This document shows positions 51,128 through 59,099 of a stretch of 64,000 bases of DNA, in pieces (within the stretch, counting starts at the first letter, position 1; every line of letters starts with the position of its first letter). The notes under the pieces are model-generated. The model worked only from the letters and a program-made list of their open reading frames with translations, had not been told where the DNA came from and made no database searches. Origin of the DNA: Paenibacillus lutrae (lineage in GTDB: Bacteria > Bacillota > Bacilli > Paenibacillales > NBRC-103111); assembly GCF_009757775.1 (NCBI RefSeq), contig NZ_RHLK01000002.1, forward strand, positions 1 through 64,000. The letters run 5' to 3'. Position numbers and translations under genes: made by a program.

Positions 51128-51622
51128 ATGTCCGGAATTTTGCCACTCGACCAGTTCAAAGAGCTAGAACGCGAAGAACAAGTACGTTTGATTAATCAAT
51201 GGAAAGAAGACTACTCTGTAGGTGAAATTACTGCAGCGTGGAAACTTAACAATGCGGCAACCTATTATACGATTCTGAAGAAGCTCAATATTTATAATGA
51301 TACAGTCAGAACTTCGAACAAGTTTATGGGTTTTACGAATTATCGTCCGCAGGGCCGCCCTATGGAGCGTCAGATAGAATCTATGGATATGCGCCGGATG
51401 CCGGATCCTATGCAAGAGGGCAACCGTCCGTCCGTATCTGTCCCTTCTATACCCGTATCGGATACGTTCCGCTACAACGTCAATGGAACTTATCCTGCGG
51501 AGGAGGTCGCCCAGATTCTGGAGAGACTTAGCCTTTTCTTAAAAGTCCGTAATGTGCCGGCTAATATTGATCTGACTCTCCGCTTTGGCGAATCGGATAC
51601 TAACACGTACAACGGAGAATAG
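51128..51622 (+). CDS. Unknown protein with a possible helix-turn-helix
   Basis: A 164-residue soluble protein. Residues 14-60 (EEQVRLINQWKEDYSVGEIT, then AAWKLNNAATYYTILKKLNI) look like a helix-turn-helix of the kind that reads a short motif, followed by a Pro/Met/Arg-rich linker and a C-terminal block (PAEEVAQILERLSLFLKVRN) that could dimerise. The ATG at 51128 has TAGGAGG. I recognise no family. It stands alone behind an unusually long AT-rich region, with a terminator after it. Confidence 0.75.
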   Translation: MSGILPLDQFKELEREEQVRLINQWKEDYSVGEITAAWKLNNAATYYTILKKLNIYNDTVRTSNKFMGFTNYRPQGRPMERQIESMDMRRMPDPMQEGNRPSVSVPSIPVSDTFRYNVNGTYPAEEVAQILERLSLFLKVRNVPANIDLTLRFGESDTNTYNGE

Positions 51623-51729
51623 GAACGGGGAGAGTAACTCTCTGAAGAATCAAGCAGAAATACCCGACTGTCCCAATCAACTTAGACTTTTTTCTGCGCA
51701 GCAGTTGATCGTCTACAAATGATTACCGG

Positions 51730-51758
51730 AGCACCCGCATGCGGGTGCTTTGTTTTTT
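51730..51758 (+). terminator. Terminator in the 339-base gap after the unknown HTH-like gene
   Basis: AGCACCCGC pairs with GCGGGTGCT, followed by TTGTTTTTT. The rest of the gap up to 51961 shows no gene. Confidence 0.82.
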
Positions 51759-51961
51759 ACAGCCGTATTCGGGTAAAGATACAAGAGGCCGCCATGTTTA
51801 TCCTCAGCGCGGAAGTTAGATTTATTTCGGATGAAACGGAGCCGGGTTTATTACGTATGAAGTAGCGGCAGGAACGGATGCGGGAAAGGGTAAGTTAAAG
51901 CTGGATCCGTTTCGAGCCCAAAGAAATCAGATCGTATATCCGTCCCGAAGGAGGGATTACC

Positions 51962-52195
51962 TTGAAGAAACTGTTGTCCCTACGGCACTGGAGTCATTTA
52001 TTTAAACGGGCGGGCAGATTGCTTATGTCGCCTGGAGTTCCGCTTACGAGCAAGCTGCTGTATTTGGTGCCGGTGCTGCTTTATTGGGTTCTGCCGGACG
52101 TCCTGCCGTTTATGCCCATTGATGATATAGCCGTTACCATGTTCCTTACCAATGCCTTTACCAAATGGATGGAGAATAAATATCCGCAAGCCTAA
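51962..52195 (+). CDS. DUF1232-like small membrane protein
   Basis: A 77-residue protein. The central part, PLTSKLLYLVPVLLYWVLPDVLPFMPIDDI, has the order hydrophobic strand, Pro-Asp, short loop, D-D found in YkvA/DUF1232 proteins. TTG start at 51962 with GAAGGAGGG. Function unknown. Confidence 0.72.
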   Translation: MKKLLSLRHWSHLFKRAGRLLMSPGVPLTSKLLYLVPVLLYWVLPDVLPFMPIDDIAVTMFLTNAFTKWMENKYPQA

Positions 52196-52304
52196 GGATA
52201 TGGGGTTTTGTTAGCCGGGCCTCGAATTTATCAAAGTCAAAGATAGCCGCATCAGAGTCTGGATGAATCCGTCCGTCTTGATCGCGCGCCTCTTAAATGA
52301 ATCC

Positions 52305-52347
52305 CAAACGCCTGACCCTCGGCACAGCCGGGAGTCAGGCGTTTGTT
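52305..52347 (+). terminator. Terminator after the DUF1232-like gene
   Basis: AAACGCCTGAC pairs with GTCAGGCGTTT, followed by GTTTTG. Confidence 0.82.
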
Positions 52348-52420
52348 TTGCTATTCCGTGTTTAGCATGGCAGAAGCGGAAGACTACCGATAATTCAGGA
52401 ATTCTTATGGAGGTAAAAGA

Positions 52421-52615
52421 TCAATGTTGACCGTTATGAATAGAACATTTGTTTTCAATAAACGATATCTGATTTTCGATCCGGTTTACTTTTTCCTTGT
52501 CCTCCAGAGAGTCGGACGCCGTACTTATTCTCAGATCCTGTAGTTCTTCCTTGAGCTGATGCAAATCCAAGCCTGCGTTGGCGCAGTCATAACTGCTTTC
52601 CAGGTTTTCAATCAT
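52421..52615 (-). CDS. Small coiled-coil protein, unknown (64 aa)
   Basis: It begins MIENLESSYDCANAG and is mostly one charged helix (HQLKEELQDLRIS, KVNRIENQISFIENK). The ATG at 52615 is ten bases from GGGAGG. An in-frame ATG at 52666 overlaps the TGA of the upstream 28-aa gene as ATGA and would add 17 residues; either way the two genes are likely co-transcribed from the sigma-G-type promoter. Length and helical character recall Spo0E-like phosphatases, but their signature is absent. Confidence 0.58.
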   Translation of the reverse strand: MIENLESSYDCANAGLDLHQLKEELQDLRISTASDSLEDKEKVNRIENQISFIENKCSIHNGQH

Positions 52616-52662
52616 TCCCAAACAACCTCCCAGCAAAGTGGTATGGAGCGTACAAATGCCTA

Positions 52663-52749
52663 TCATTTCCCTTTGCCGCTGCTGTTTTTACGGTCAGAGG
52701 TGCGGGTGGTTGTATTCTGACGGCCGTGACCCTGCTGTTTGTGAGACAT
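52663..52749 (-). CDS. 28-aa hydrophilic peptide behind a near-ideal sigma-G promoter
   Basis: ATG at 52749-52747, TGA at 52665-52663, with GAGGGGGG eight bases upstream. The peptide (MSHKQQGHGRQNTTTRTSDR, then KNSSGKGK) is very hydrophilic, basic, and free of hydrophobic or Cys residues, like the minor SASPs of spores. The promoter upstream fits forespore expression. It is too short for most gene callers. Similarity to a specific SASP family is not established. Confidence 0.6.
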   Translation of the reverse strand: MSHKQQGHGRQNTTTRTSDRKNSSGKGK

Positions 52750-52797
52750 GTGAGTTCACCCCCCTCGTCATCCGGATAGATTGTTCATTACGTTCCT

Positions 52798-52826
52798 TAG
52801 TATGGTGTCGGCGCTGGTTTCTATTC
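52798..52826 (-). promoter_or_regulatory. Sigma-G promoter
   Basis: On the minus strand GAATA (52822-52826), 17 bases, CATACTA (52798-52804). Both elements match GHATR and CATWMTA perfectly. The predicted leader to the 28-aa gene is about 40 bases. Confidence 0.72.
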
Positions 52827-52910
52827 AGAACAGCCGTGGACGGGAAGTACGGTCTCACACCGCTTGGCTGTGCCTGCTGGCCATCTCCTCCCTCTAGAGT
52901 CGGAGCATGC

Positions 52911-52953
52911 AAAAAAGACCTTGAAGAGGGGGTTAGGCCCTTTTCAAGGTCTT
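52911..52953 (-). terminator. Terminator of the 58-aa gene
   Basis: On the minus strand AAGACCTTGAA pairs with TTCAAGGTCTT, followed by TTTTTT. Confidence 0.85.
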
Positions 52954-52973
52954 GCTTATGGATCAAGTGCGGT

Positions 52974-53150
52974 TTATGAGAAGCGGGTTAATAAACGATC
53001 TTCGAGGCTCTTCTTCACCTTTTTGACCGCTTCTGTCTCTACTTGATGATTGGAATGGAATTTCTCGCCGGAAAGCGCCATCGCTTCTTTCACAGTCATT
53101 TCAATGAGGATGGTTTCCTCGCCTTGCGGTATTTGAAGATTGGAATTCAT
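52974..53150 (-). CDS. Small protein, unknown (58 aa)
   Basis: It begins MNSNLQIPQGEETILIEMTV, with a helical C-terminal half (KEAMALSGEKF, ETEAVKKVKKSLEDRL). The ATG at 53150 follows AGAGGAGTG by six bases, and upstream codons in frame have no site. No family recognised; no signal peptide or membrane segment. Own terminator. Confidence 0.62.
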   Translation of the reverse strand: MNSNLQIPQGEETILIEMTVKEAMALSGEKFHSNHQVETEAVKKVKKSLEDRLLTRFS

Positions 53151-53308
53151 GTTCTTCACTCCTCTTATTAGGTAAGGTAGGGGTGCGACTATCGGTATGT
53201 CGGAAGCTATGAATTCTTGCAGGGTATTCACGTGAAATCCTTATTCCATCGCCCTTTTAATATAACATATCATGTAAGGTCGTACAATAGGTTGTGACCG
53301 TTTTGTGA

Positions 53309-53346
53309 ATAAAAAGAAGAGCCGTGCAGATATGATCTGAGGCTCC
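53309..53346 (-). terminator. Possible terminator of the signal peptidase gene
   Basis: On the minus strand GGAGCC and GGCTCT form a short stem around a 15-base loop, followed by TCTTTTT. Confidence 0.55.
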
Positions 53347-53374
53347 GTTTCTTGTGTATAGGTTATGAGGGCGT

Positions 53375-53926
53375 TCAGTTGATTTTAATTCCCAGCACAT
53401 GGTCAAGCGGCACAGGACCGATATCGCGGCTGTCCTTGGAATTGTTCCGGTTGTCTCCCATGACAAAAACGTGTCCGCCCGGAACGGTGACGGTTTCTGA
53501 AGACTGATAGCTCATAACTCCGTTCACATAAGGTTCTTCCAGCGGCTCGCCGTTGCGGTACACCTTGTTATTCTTGAATTCCAGTGTGTCGCCTGCTTTG
53601 CCGATGACTCTTTTCACATACAAATTATCGTCGATTTCTCCGCTGAGCATTGTGAAGAACGGGTGCTCCAGAATGTCGTCTTTGAGCGTACGCTCCCGCT
53701 GTACACGGCTATCGATAATCACGATGTCCCCGTAATCCGGCTCGCGCCCCAGCGTATGAGATAGCTTGGACACATAAATGCGCTGATTATCGGCTAGTGT
53801 CGGGTCCATGGAATGTCCAAGCACCTTGGTGGGCTGAATTCCGAAAATGCCGATCAATAGCGCAATAGCAAAGGCCATTCCAAGTGACAATGCCCAGCCA
53901 CCGATTTCTTTTGCGACTTTGTTCAT
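53375..53926 (-). CDS. lepB: Signal peptidase I
   Basis: A 183-residue type I signal peptidase. One N-terminal helix (about 9-30), then the catalytic Ser in GHSMDPTL (S39) and general-base Lys in YVKRVIG (K105). Boxes D and E (GDTLEFKNNKVYRNG and MGDNRNNSKDSRDIG) are present. It is of the Gram-positive, single-anchor type (SipS/SipT). Single gene. Confidence 0.94.
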   Translation of the reverse strand: MNKVAKEIGGWALSLGMAFAIALLIGIFGIQPTKVLGHSMDPTLADNQRIYVSKLSHTLGREPDYGDIVIIDSRVQRERTLKDDILEHPFFTMLSGEIDDNLYVKRVIGKAGDTLEFKNNKVYRNGEPLEEPYVNGVMSYQSSETVTVPGGHVFVMGDNRNNSKDSRDIGPVPLDHVLGIKIN

Positions 53927-53997
53927 ATTGGTCCATGCCTCCCATTTTTAACAATGACTCTCACTTTTGTATTATATCACGTCCCATACAGCCTGCA

Positions 53998-54033
53998 CAA
54001 AAAAAGGCCAGCTCCGGATATCGGACTGGCCTG
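53998..54033 (-). terminator. Terminator of the AI-2E-like permease gene
   Basis: On the minus strand AGGCCAG pairs with CTGGCCT, with TCCG/CGGA inside, followed by TTTTTTT. Confidence 0.83.
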
Positions 54034-54068
54034 AGTGAGGAAGAGGCCCTGCCGGCCTCTTGCTTGTA

Positions 54069-55175
54069 CTAGTATTCGTTCTCAGGTGAGCGGATCCATT
54101 TACGCAAATATCCTTGATCGTAGAGAGCTTTGATCAGAATGATCAGGATAGGGGAAAGGATGACACCGGCTACACCGAATAGGGATAAGGATATAATCAT
54201 GAAGGATAGCATCGTAAATGCGGAGACGCCAAGTGATTCCCCGGTAATTTTGGGCTCCAGTATTTGCCTCACAAGCACGGTGACGCCTAGAATAACCGTA
54301 AGCCAGATCGCTGTTACCGTACTTCCGGCAATAAAATGATAAGCTATCCATGGCACGAAAAGCGCGGATACGCCAAGCAGCGGCAGCACATCGAAGAAAG
54401 CGGCCAGCAGCGCGATCGTGAATGCGTTATTCACGCCGAGAATCATAAGCGAAACCAGAATCATCACGAAAGTAATGGAAATTAGAATGGCTTGAGATTT
54501 TAAATAAGATACAATTCCTTTAATTACGTTCACTCTTAAGAAATCATAGGCTTTAACGAATGTCTTAGGCGTTTTTTCCCTTGCAGTCCGTTTCCACCAG
54601 TTAATTTCGAGACTCAGGAAGAACGCCAGAATGATGCCGGCTACGAAATTGATCATCATGCTGGAGAACGAAGACACCAGACCTGTAATCCCCGTGGTCA
54701 AGAAGTGGAGCAGCGTCTGCAGGAAATTAGTAGCAAAGTTAGTCGCCTTGGCTGCCATCTGATTGGCAATTTCCCTTGTTTTATCGATTACATCGGGAGG
54801 TAATGCCGCAATACTGTTCTGAAGATCAGCGGTCCGTTTTGTAATTTGTTCTTGCAGCAGCTGGGTGTATTTAGGCAGAACGCTCAGTAAATTATCCAGC
54901 TGGGTCGTGAACAGATAACCGGCCCCTGTAAATACGGCAAGGACAATTAAAATGAAAAGCAGGGTAGATATCGTTGTCGCCAGCATTTTTTTGAGGCCTT
55001 TCCGGTTCAGGAAGCGGGCCAGCGGTTCGATCATCATGAAGATGGCGAACGCCCAGAAGATGGGCGTCGCTATACGGTACATGAAACTGAACAGTTTCAT
55101 AAACAGAAAGACCGTCAGCACAATGAGTGCGATGTCTAAGATGGTCTTGTAGTACCGCTTGTAGAACGAGATCAT
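54069..55175 (-). CDS. AI-2E family transporter / YtvI-like sporulation membrane protein
   Basis: A 368-residue membrane protein with about eight helices. The layout is that of the AI-2E exporter family: paired N-terminal helices, a long amphipathic outside segment (about 105-155), then ALLAAFFDVLPLLGVSALFVPWIA and the C-terminal LEPKITGESLGVSAFTML motif. Homologues such as YtvI are sporulation-associated; others are Na+/H+ antiporters. The specific role is open. It lies 30 bases after map on the same strand and may share its transcript. Confidence 0.82.
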   Translation of the reverse strand: MISFYKRYYKTILDIALIVLTVFLFMKLFSFMYRIATPIFWAFAIFMMIEPLARFLNRKGLKKMLATTISTLLFILIVLAVFTGAGYLFTTQLDNLLSVLPKYTQLLQEQITKRTADLQNSIAALPPDVIDKTREIANQMAAKATNFATNFLQTLLHFLTTGITGLVSSFSSMMINFVAGIILAFFLSLEINWWKRTAREKTPKTFVKAYDFLRVNVIKGIVSYLKSQAILISITFVMILVSLMILGVNNAFTIALLAAFFDVLPLLGVSALFVPWIAYHFIAGSTVTAIWLTVILGVTVLVRQILEPKITGESLGVSAFTMLSFMIISLSLFGVAGVILSPILIILIKALYDQGYLRKWIRSPENEY

Positions 55176-55206
55176 AGCATTCCTCCGTATCCGATTTGAA
55201 CGCTGC

Positions 55207-55959
55207 TTATTGGGCTGTCAGAATCAGCGGCCCTTCACTTGTAATCGCAAGCGTATGCTCATACTGAGCGGATAAGCTGCCGTCCACCGTGCGCGCTGTC
55301 CATCCATCGAGATCCACGGTGGCAAAATACATGCCCGTGTTCAGCATCGGCTCGATCGTCAGCACCATGCCTTCTTTGAGCCGTGTACCGCGGCCCGCGG
55401 GCCCGTAGTGAGGCACCTGAGGCTCCTCATGCATCTTCTGTCCAATTCCGTGACCGGTGAAATCACGGACCACAGAGTAGCCCTTGGCTTCGGCAAAGGC
55501 TTGAATAGCATGGGCAATGTCGCCGATCCGGTTGCCGACGACTGCCTGCTCGATCCCTTTGTAGAGCGACTCCTTGGTATCTTTGAGCAGATTGCCGGCT
55601 TCCTCCGTAACCGTGCCTACGGCATAGGACCAGGCCGAATCGGCCAGCCAGCCGTCCAGATTGACGACCATGTCGATGGTTACGATATCCCCGTTGTTAA
55701 GTGGTTCTTTCTTAGGGAAACCATGGCATATGACGTCATTGACGGAGGCGCAGGTGGCATACGGATAGCCGTTGTAGCCTTTTTGTTCAGGCGTTGCACC
55801 GTTCTTAAGCATAAACTCCTCGGCGAACTGGTCAATTTCCCATGTGGTAATGCCAGGTCGGATCATAGTAGCGATTTCCCGGTGGCATGCGGCCAGCAGC
55901 TTGCCCGCGGCGTGCATTTTGTTGATTTCGTCTTTCGTTTTGATGGTTACCATACTCAT
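55207..55959 (-). CDS. map: Methionine aminopeptidase type I
   Basis: A 250-residue metallopeptidase that removes the initiator Met. Active-site features: His in ICHGFP, metal Asp in TIDMV and ADSAW, His in GHGIGQKMHEEP, Glu in TIEPML and in YEHTLA. It stands apart from the ribosomal operon, where the main map gene sits in B. subtilis, so it could be a second copy (compare B. subtilis YflG), though its sequence is of the standard type. The start is the ATG at 55959 after GAGGAG. Confidence 0.93.
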   Translation of the reverse strand: MSMVTIKTKDEINKMHAAGKLLAACHREIATMIRPGITTWEIDQFAEEFMLKNGATPEQKGYNGYPYATCASVNDVICHGFPKKEPLNNGDIVTIDMVVNLDGWLADSAWSYAVGTVTEEAGNLLKDTKESLYKGIEQAVVGNRIGDIAHAIQAFAEAKGYSVVRDFTGHGIGQKMHEEPQVPHYGPAGRGTRLKEGMVLTIEPMLNTGMYFATVDLDGWTARTVDGSLSAQYEHTLAITSEGPLILTAQ

Positions 55960-56124
55960 CACATCTCCTCTGCCGATTTGAATGTCTATTTAAACCCTAT
56001 GACTTTTCGGCAGCTTCTAGTTTCTTTTCTGTTCAAAAGTGTGCTGTTCCGAAGACATAATCTGTTACCTGTCAAATAAAGTCTACCACTAATAGTATAA
56101 AATAATGAGACAAATTTCAAATCG

Positions 56125-56229
56125 GGCGGCGGTTTCTTTTTGGTGAAATTGCCGGTTCCCAATCCTTATCATCAGGCTCTTGCTGCTCTCCGTGGAGTGT
56201 TAATGTTGATTTCAGGCGGCGGTTTCTTT
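56125..56229 (+). repeat. 15-bp direct repeat GGCGGCGGTTTCTTT, two copies 90 bp apart
   Basis: Exact copies at 56125-56139 and 56215-56229. The second lies within the spacer of the predicted promoter of the HesB-like gene. It may be a repressor site pair or a small duplication. Confidence 0.65.
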
Positions 56230-56234
56230 ACAAT
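56206..56234 (+). promoter_or_regulatory. Sigma-A promoter of the HesB-like/DUF1450 operon
   Basis: TTGATT (56206-56211), 17 bases, TACAAT (56229-56234); the leader is about 33 bases. A second candidate, TTTACA (56227) with TATACT (56251), would put the start site on top of the ribosome site and is less likely. Confidence 0.6.
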
Positions 56235-56273
56235 ATAGATTAAAAGAATTTATACTTTTCAGGAGATGTGACT

Positions 56274-56576
56274 ATGAACGTCAAAATTACTCGCAACGCA
56301 GCAAAAGTTTTGAAAATGGAACTGGAGAAAGAAGAGAATGCAGGCCTTCTTGTCCGGGTTCAAATCAGCCATAATCATGGAGATCATGCTCACTACGCGT
56401 TAGGACTTGATACACAGACGGACAGCGACGTTGTCGTCAAGACCGATAAAGAAATCGATGTACTGCTGGATAAGAATGAGCCTCTGCTCGACGGAATCCG
56501 TATTGATTATTTCTATATGCCTCAAGAAGGATTCATGATTACGAATCCGAGCAAAGGTAACCACGGAGACCATTAA
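56274..56576 (+). CDS. HesB/A-type-carrier-fold protein with His in place of Cys
   Basis: A 100-residue protein that aligns along its length with A-type Fe-S carriers (IscA/HesB): ITRNAAKVLKMELE at the start, LLVRVQ, and LLDGIRIDYFYMPQEGFMITNP. The three cluster-binding Cys are missing: where the first sits there is HNHGDHAHY, and the final C-x-C-G region reads NHGDH. It has no Cys at all. It may bind metal through His or have a different job. The start ATG follows AGGAG. Its stop overlaps the next start (TAATG). Confidence 0.78.
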   Translation: MNVKITRNAAKVLKMELEKEENAGLLVRVQISHNHGDHAHYALGLDTQTDSDVVVKTDKEIDVLLDKNEPLLDGIRIDYFYMPQEGFMITNPSKGNHGDH

Positions 56577-56800
56577 TGGCTAACGATATCCGTATTTGTG
56601 AGAAATGCAGGCATATGCAAGTGAAGTCCGCGGTTTCCAAACTTAAGAAACTGGTTTCCTCGGAAGAGGAAATTAAGGTCGGCTGCAAGTCTTATTGCGG
56701 GCCCTGCAAGCGTTACGCTTTTGTATTCGTCAACGGGCGGTACATAAAGGCTCCTTCAGAAGACGAAGCTATCGAATTAGCCAAGAAGCATCTTAAATAA
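56576..56800 (+). CDS. DUF1450 protein (YuzB-like, thioredoxin-fold ferredoxin type)
   Basis: A 74-residue protein with Cys at ICEKC and in VGCKSYCGPC, followed by FVFVNGRYIKAPSEDEAIEL. This fits the DUF1450/YuzB family, thought to have a thioredoxin-like fold, possibly with a [2Fe-2S] site as in small ferredoxins. Its start overlaps the HesB-like stop (TAATG), so the two are translationally coupled. A terminator follows after three bases. Confidence 0.83.
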   Translation: MANDIRICEKCRHMQVKSAVSKLKKLVSSEEEIKVGCKSYCGPCKRYAFVFVNGRYIKAPSEDEAIELAKKHLK

Positions 56801-56802
56801 GG

Positions 56803-56840
56803 AAAAGTGGGCCCGGACGGTTGTCCGGGCCACTTTTTTA
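56803..56840. terminator. Terminator between convergent genes
   Basis: AAAAGTGGGCCCGGAC pairs with GTCCGGGCCACTTTT, with a T-run on the plus strand. Confidence 0.87.
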
Positions 56841-56842
56841 TT

Positions 56843-57769
56843 TTATGGAGGAGATGGGGGATGGCCGTTGCGGCCGGGCTTGCCTGCCAAGTCCAGGAGA
56901 GCTTCTTCCAGTACGGGATAGGCGAATTGGAATTCATGTTCCAGCATCTTGCGGGGAAGAACCCGCTGCCCTTCCAGAAGCAGGACAGACAGTTCCCCGA
57001 ACAATCCTTTCATGACCCAGGAAGGAATGCGGAAGAGGTTCGGACGGTGCAGAACACCGGCAAGCACCTCTCCAAATTCGCGGTTGCGCACAGGATTCGG
57101 GGCCGTTGCATTAACGGGCCCTTCGATTTCATCGTTGCGGACACATGTATCGATTAACCGGACCATGTCGTCAATGTGAATCCAAGACATCCACTGATTA
57201 CCGCTTCCGATCGGGCCGCCTACCCCCAGCTTATAGGGCAAGGCCATTTTAGGGAAGGCGCCTCCATCCGTCCCGAGCACGATGCCAACGCGGACTTTAA
57301 CGACTCGTGCCGCTGCGATGCGATCAGCCGCTTCCTCCCACTGCTCAACGACTTCAGCCAGAAAATCAGTCAGCCGCGGCGGGCTGAATTCATCATATGT
57401 ATCGGTTTCCGAGGTGCCGTAAATAGACATCCCGGATGCGTTAATAACGACCGGAGGCTTGTTGTGCAGCGCACTGACAGCGTTAGCCACGGCCGCAGTC
57501 GTTTTCATCCGTGATGCGAGAATTTGCCGTTTGGCGGTTTCGCTCCACCGCTGATTAATTGAAGCACCGGCCAGATTAATCCAGGCGTCCAAACCTTCGA
57601 GGTTATGCGGGTCCTGTTCGATTTCGGACCAGGTAATTGTGCGGACGCCGGGGAGCGACTTGCCCGGATCAGACCGGGATATGAGAATGAGCTCGTCTTG
57701 TCTTTGTGTAAAATACGAGATAAGATGTCCACCGATAAAGCCGGTTCCTCCGCTGATCGCAATTCTCAT
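56843..57769 (-). CDS. SDR39U1-type NAD(P)-binding protein (YfhF-like)
   Basis: A 308-residue extended short-chain dehydrogenase-like protein. MRIAISGGTGFIGGHLI is the dinucleotide loop; INLAGASINQRW and the S-G-M-S-I-Y-G-T block occupy the active-site strands, and the C-terminal DUF1731 part ends with KMLEHEFQFAYPVLEEAL. The catalytic YxxxK is not typical, as in this family. E. coli YfcH and B. subtilis YfhF are relatives with no settled function. GGAAGGTGGG precedes the ATG at 57769. Confidence 0.88.
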   Translation of the reverse strand: MRIAISGGTGFIGGHLISYFTQRQDELILISRSDPGKSLPGVRTITWSEIEQDPHNLEGLDAWINLAGASINQRWSETAKRQILASRMKTTAAVANAVSALHNKPPVVINASGMSIYGTSETDTYDEFSPPRLTDFLAEVVEQWEEAADRIAAARVVKVRVGIVLGTDGGAFPKMALPYKLGVGGPIGSGNQWMSWIHIDDMVRLIDTCVRNDEIEGPVNATAPNPVRNREFGEVLAGVLHRPNLFRIPSWVMKGLFGELSVLLLEGQRVLPRKMLEHEFQFAYPVLEEALLDLAGKPGRNGHPPSPP

Positions 57770-57950
57770 GAGTCGTCCCACCTTCCATACCTGTATATAT
57801 CTATTATATGCGTAACCGTTTTTTTCCACAAACTCTACCCGTTTTTTACTCTCAAAGGTGCACCTTGACGTCCCTATATGGGTTTCAGATGGATTCGGCA
57901 ATATGCTACAATACAAGGAAAAACAAGGTTGGAGAGCGGGGGATCAGACG

Positions 57951-58913
57951 GTGCTTGTGTTAAAAAGGTTACGTGACTGCTCGGTCCATCAGGCTGTGGA
58001 AGTGTGGAATGAAGGATTCGGCGATTATTATATCCCGATGAAGTTAAGTCCGGATGCGTACTTAAGCCGCTTCGTGAACGAGGGGCTTTCTGCCGATCAC
58101 TCCCTGATCGCTTATGAGGGGGATGAACCGATCGGATTTCTTCTCAACGGGATTCGCAAGGCCGGGGATCAACTTGTTTCGTGGAACGGAGGTACGGCTG
58201 TGATTCCTGCTTATCGTGGTCAGGGGGTCGGCCGCCAGTTGTTGGAAGCCTCCCTGGATATATACAGGCAGGAGAATGTCTCCGTTTCAACGATCGAAGC
58301 TTTCGGGGTGAATACAGGCGCGATCCGGTTGTATGAATCGCTGGGTTATCGTACGCAGGAAGTTCTGCTTCAGATGAAATCCGGTGACAATACATGTGTA
58401 CCGGAAGTATGGACTTCGGCGGGGACTGCTCCTTGTGGCACATCCGGCGATCAGGCCGGGGAAGAACAAGGACATCCGCCTGCAGGATCGTTAGAACGGA
58501 GCGGCCGAGTCTACACACTTCGGCGGGGTACCGCCCGCGATGCTGCCAAACTGCCTTTTTATCCAAAGATAGAGGCGTGGCAGGGCAGTTGGGCGAGTCT
58601 GACCGCAGGAGAGTCGGTGGTGGTGCTCTTGGACGGATATCCGGCAGGTTATGCCCTCTACAAGCACACATTTAACGCAGATGGCCGCCAGACAGGCATC
58701 GTATTGTACCAGTGTGAAGCTTCGCCTTCCGCTGAGGATGAAGAAAGCATCCTGACTCTGCTTCTGCAGGCTGTATATGCCAATCCCGCGGGTCTGGATC
58801 TGGCCAGGAATGTATCTCACCTTCGGTCCAGCGGAGAGCATCTGGTTCGTTTGCTGAAGGGGGCTGGGTTTGTGACGACCCACGAACTGGTATGGATGAC
58901 GCAGTCTCTGTAA
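57951..58913 (+). CDS. Two-domain GNAT acetyltransferase
   Basis: A 320-residue protein. The first GNAT domain (about 1-150) has the acetyl-CoA motif VIPAYRGQGVGRQLLEA and NTGAIRLYESLGYR. A variable linker (about 155-195) leads to a second, degenerate GNAT-like half with RRGTARDAAKLP and LVRLLKGAGF but no clear Q-x-x-G-x-G/A. The GTG at 57951 has GGGGG eight bases away. The substrate is unknown. Terminator follows. Confidence 0.84.
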   Translation: MLVLKRLRDCSVHQAVEVWNEGFGDYYIPMKLSPDAYLSRFVNEGLSADHSLIAYEGDEPIGFLLNGIRKAGDQLVSWNGGTAVIPAYRGQGVGRQLLEASLDIYRQENVSVSTIEAFGVNTGAIRLYESLGYRTQEVLLQMKSGDNTCVPEVWTSAGTAPCGTSGDQAGEEQGHPPAGSLERSGRVYTLRRGTARDAAKLPFYPKIEAWQGSWASLTAGESVVVLLDGYPAGYALYKHTFNADGRQTGIVLYQCEASPSAEDEESILTLLLQAVYANPAGLDLARNVSHLRSSGEHLVRLLKGAGFVTTHELVWMTQSL

Positions 58914-58955
58914 GAGGAGTTCCGGGCTGGAGGAAGACGAGAGAAAGAAATTACC

Positions 58956-58987
58956 AAATCCACACAAGATGTTGTGTGGATTTTTTT
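58956..58987 (+). terminator. Terminator of the GNAT gene
   Basis: AAATCCACACAA pairs with TTGTGTGGATTT, followed by TTTT. Confidence 0.88.
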
Positions 58988-59099
58988 GTAGGTGCCGAAT
59001 GGAATTTCGTGTATAATGACTCCAATAAACTTTTATTGACCGAAGGTAAGGGAATTGAACCTGCCGGTTGGATGCTGACAGAAAGGAGAACCACTACAC

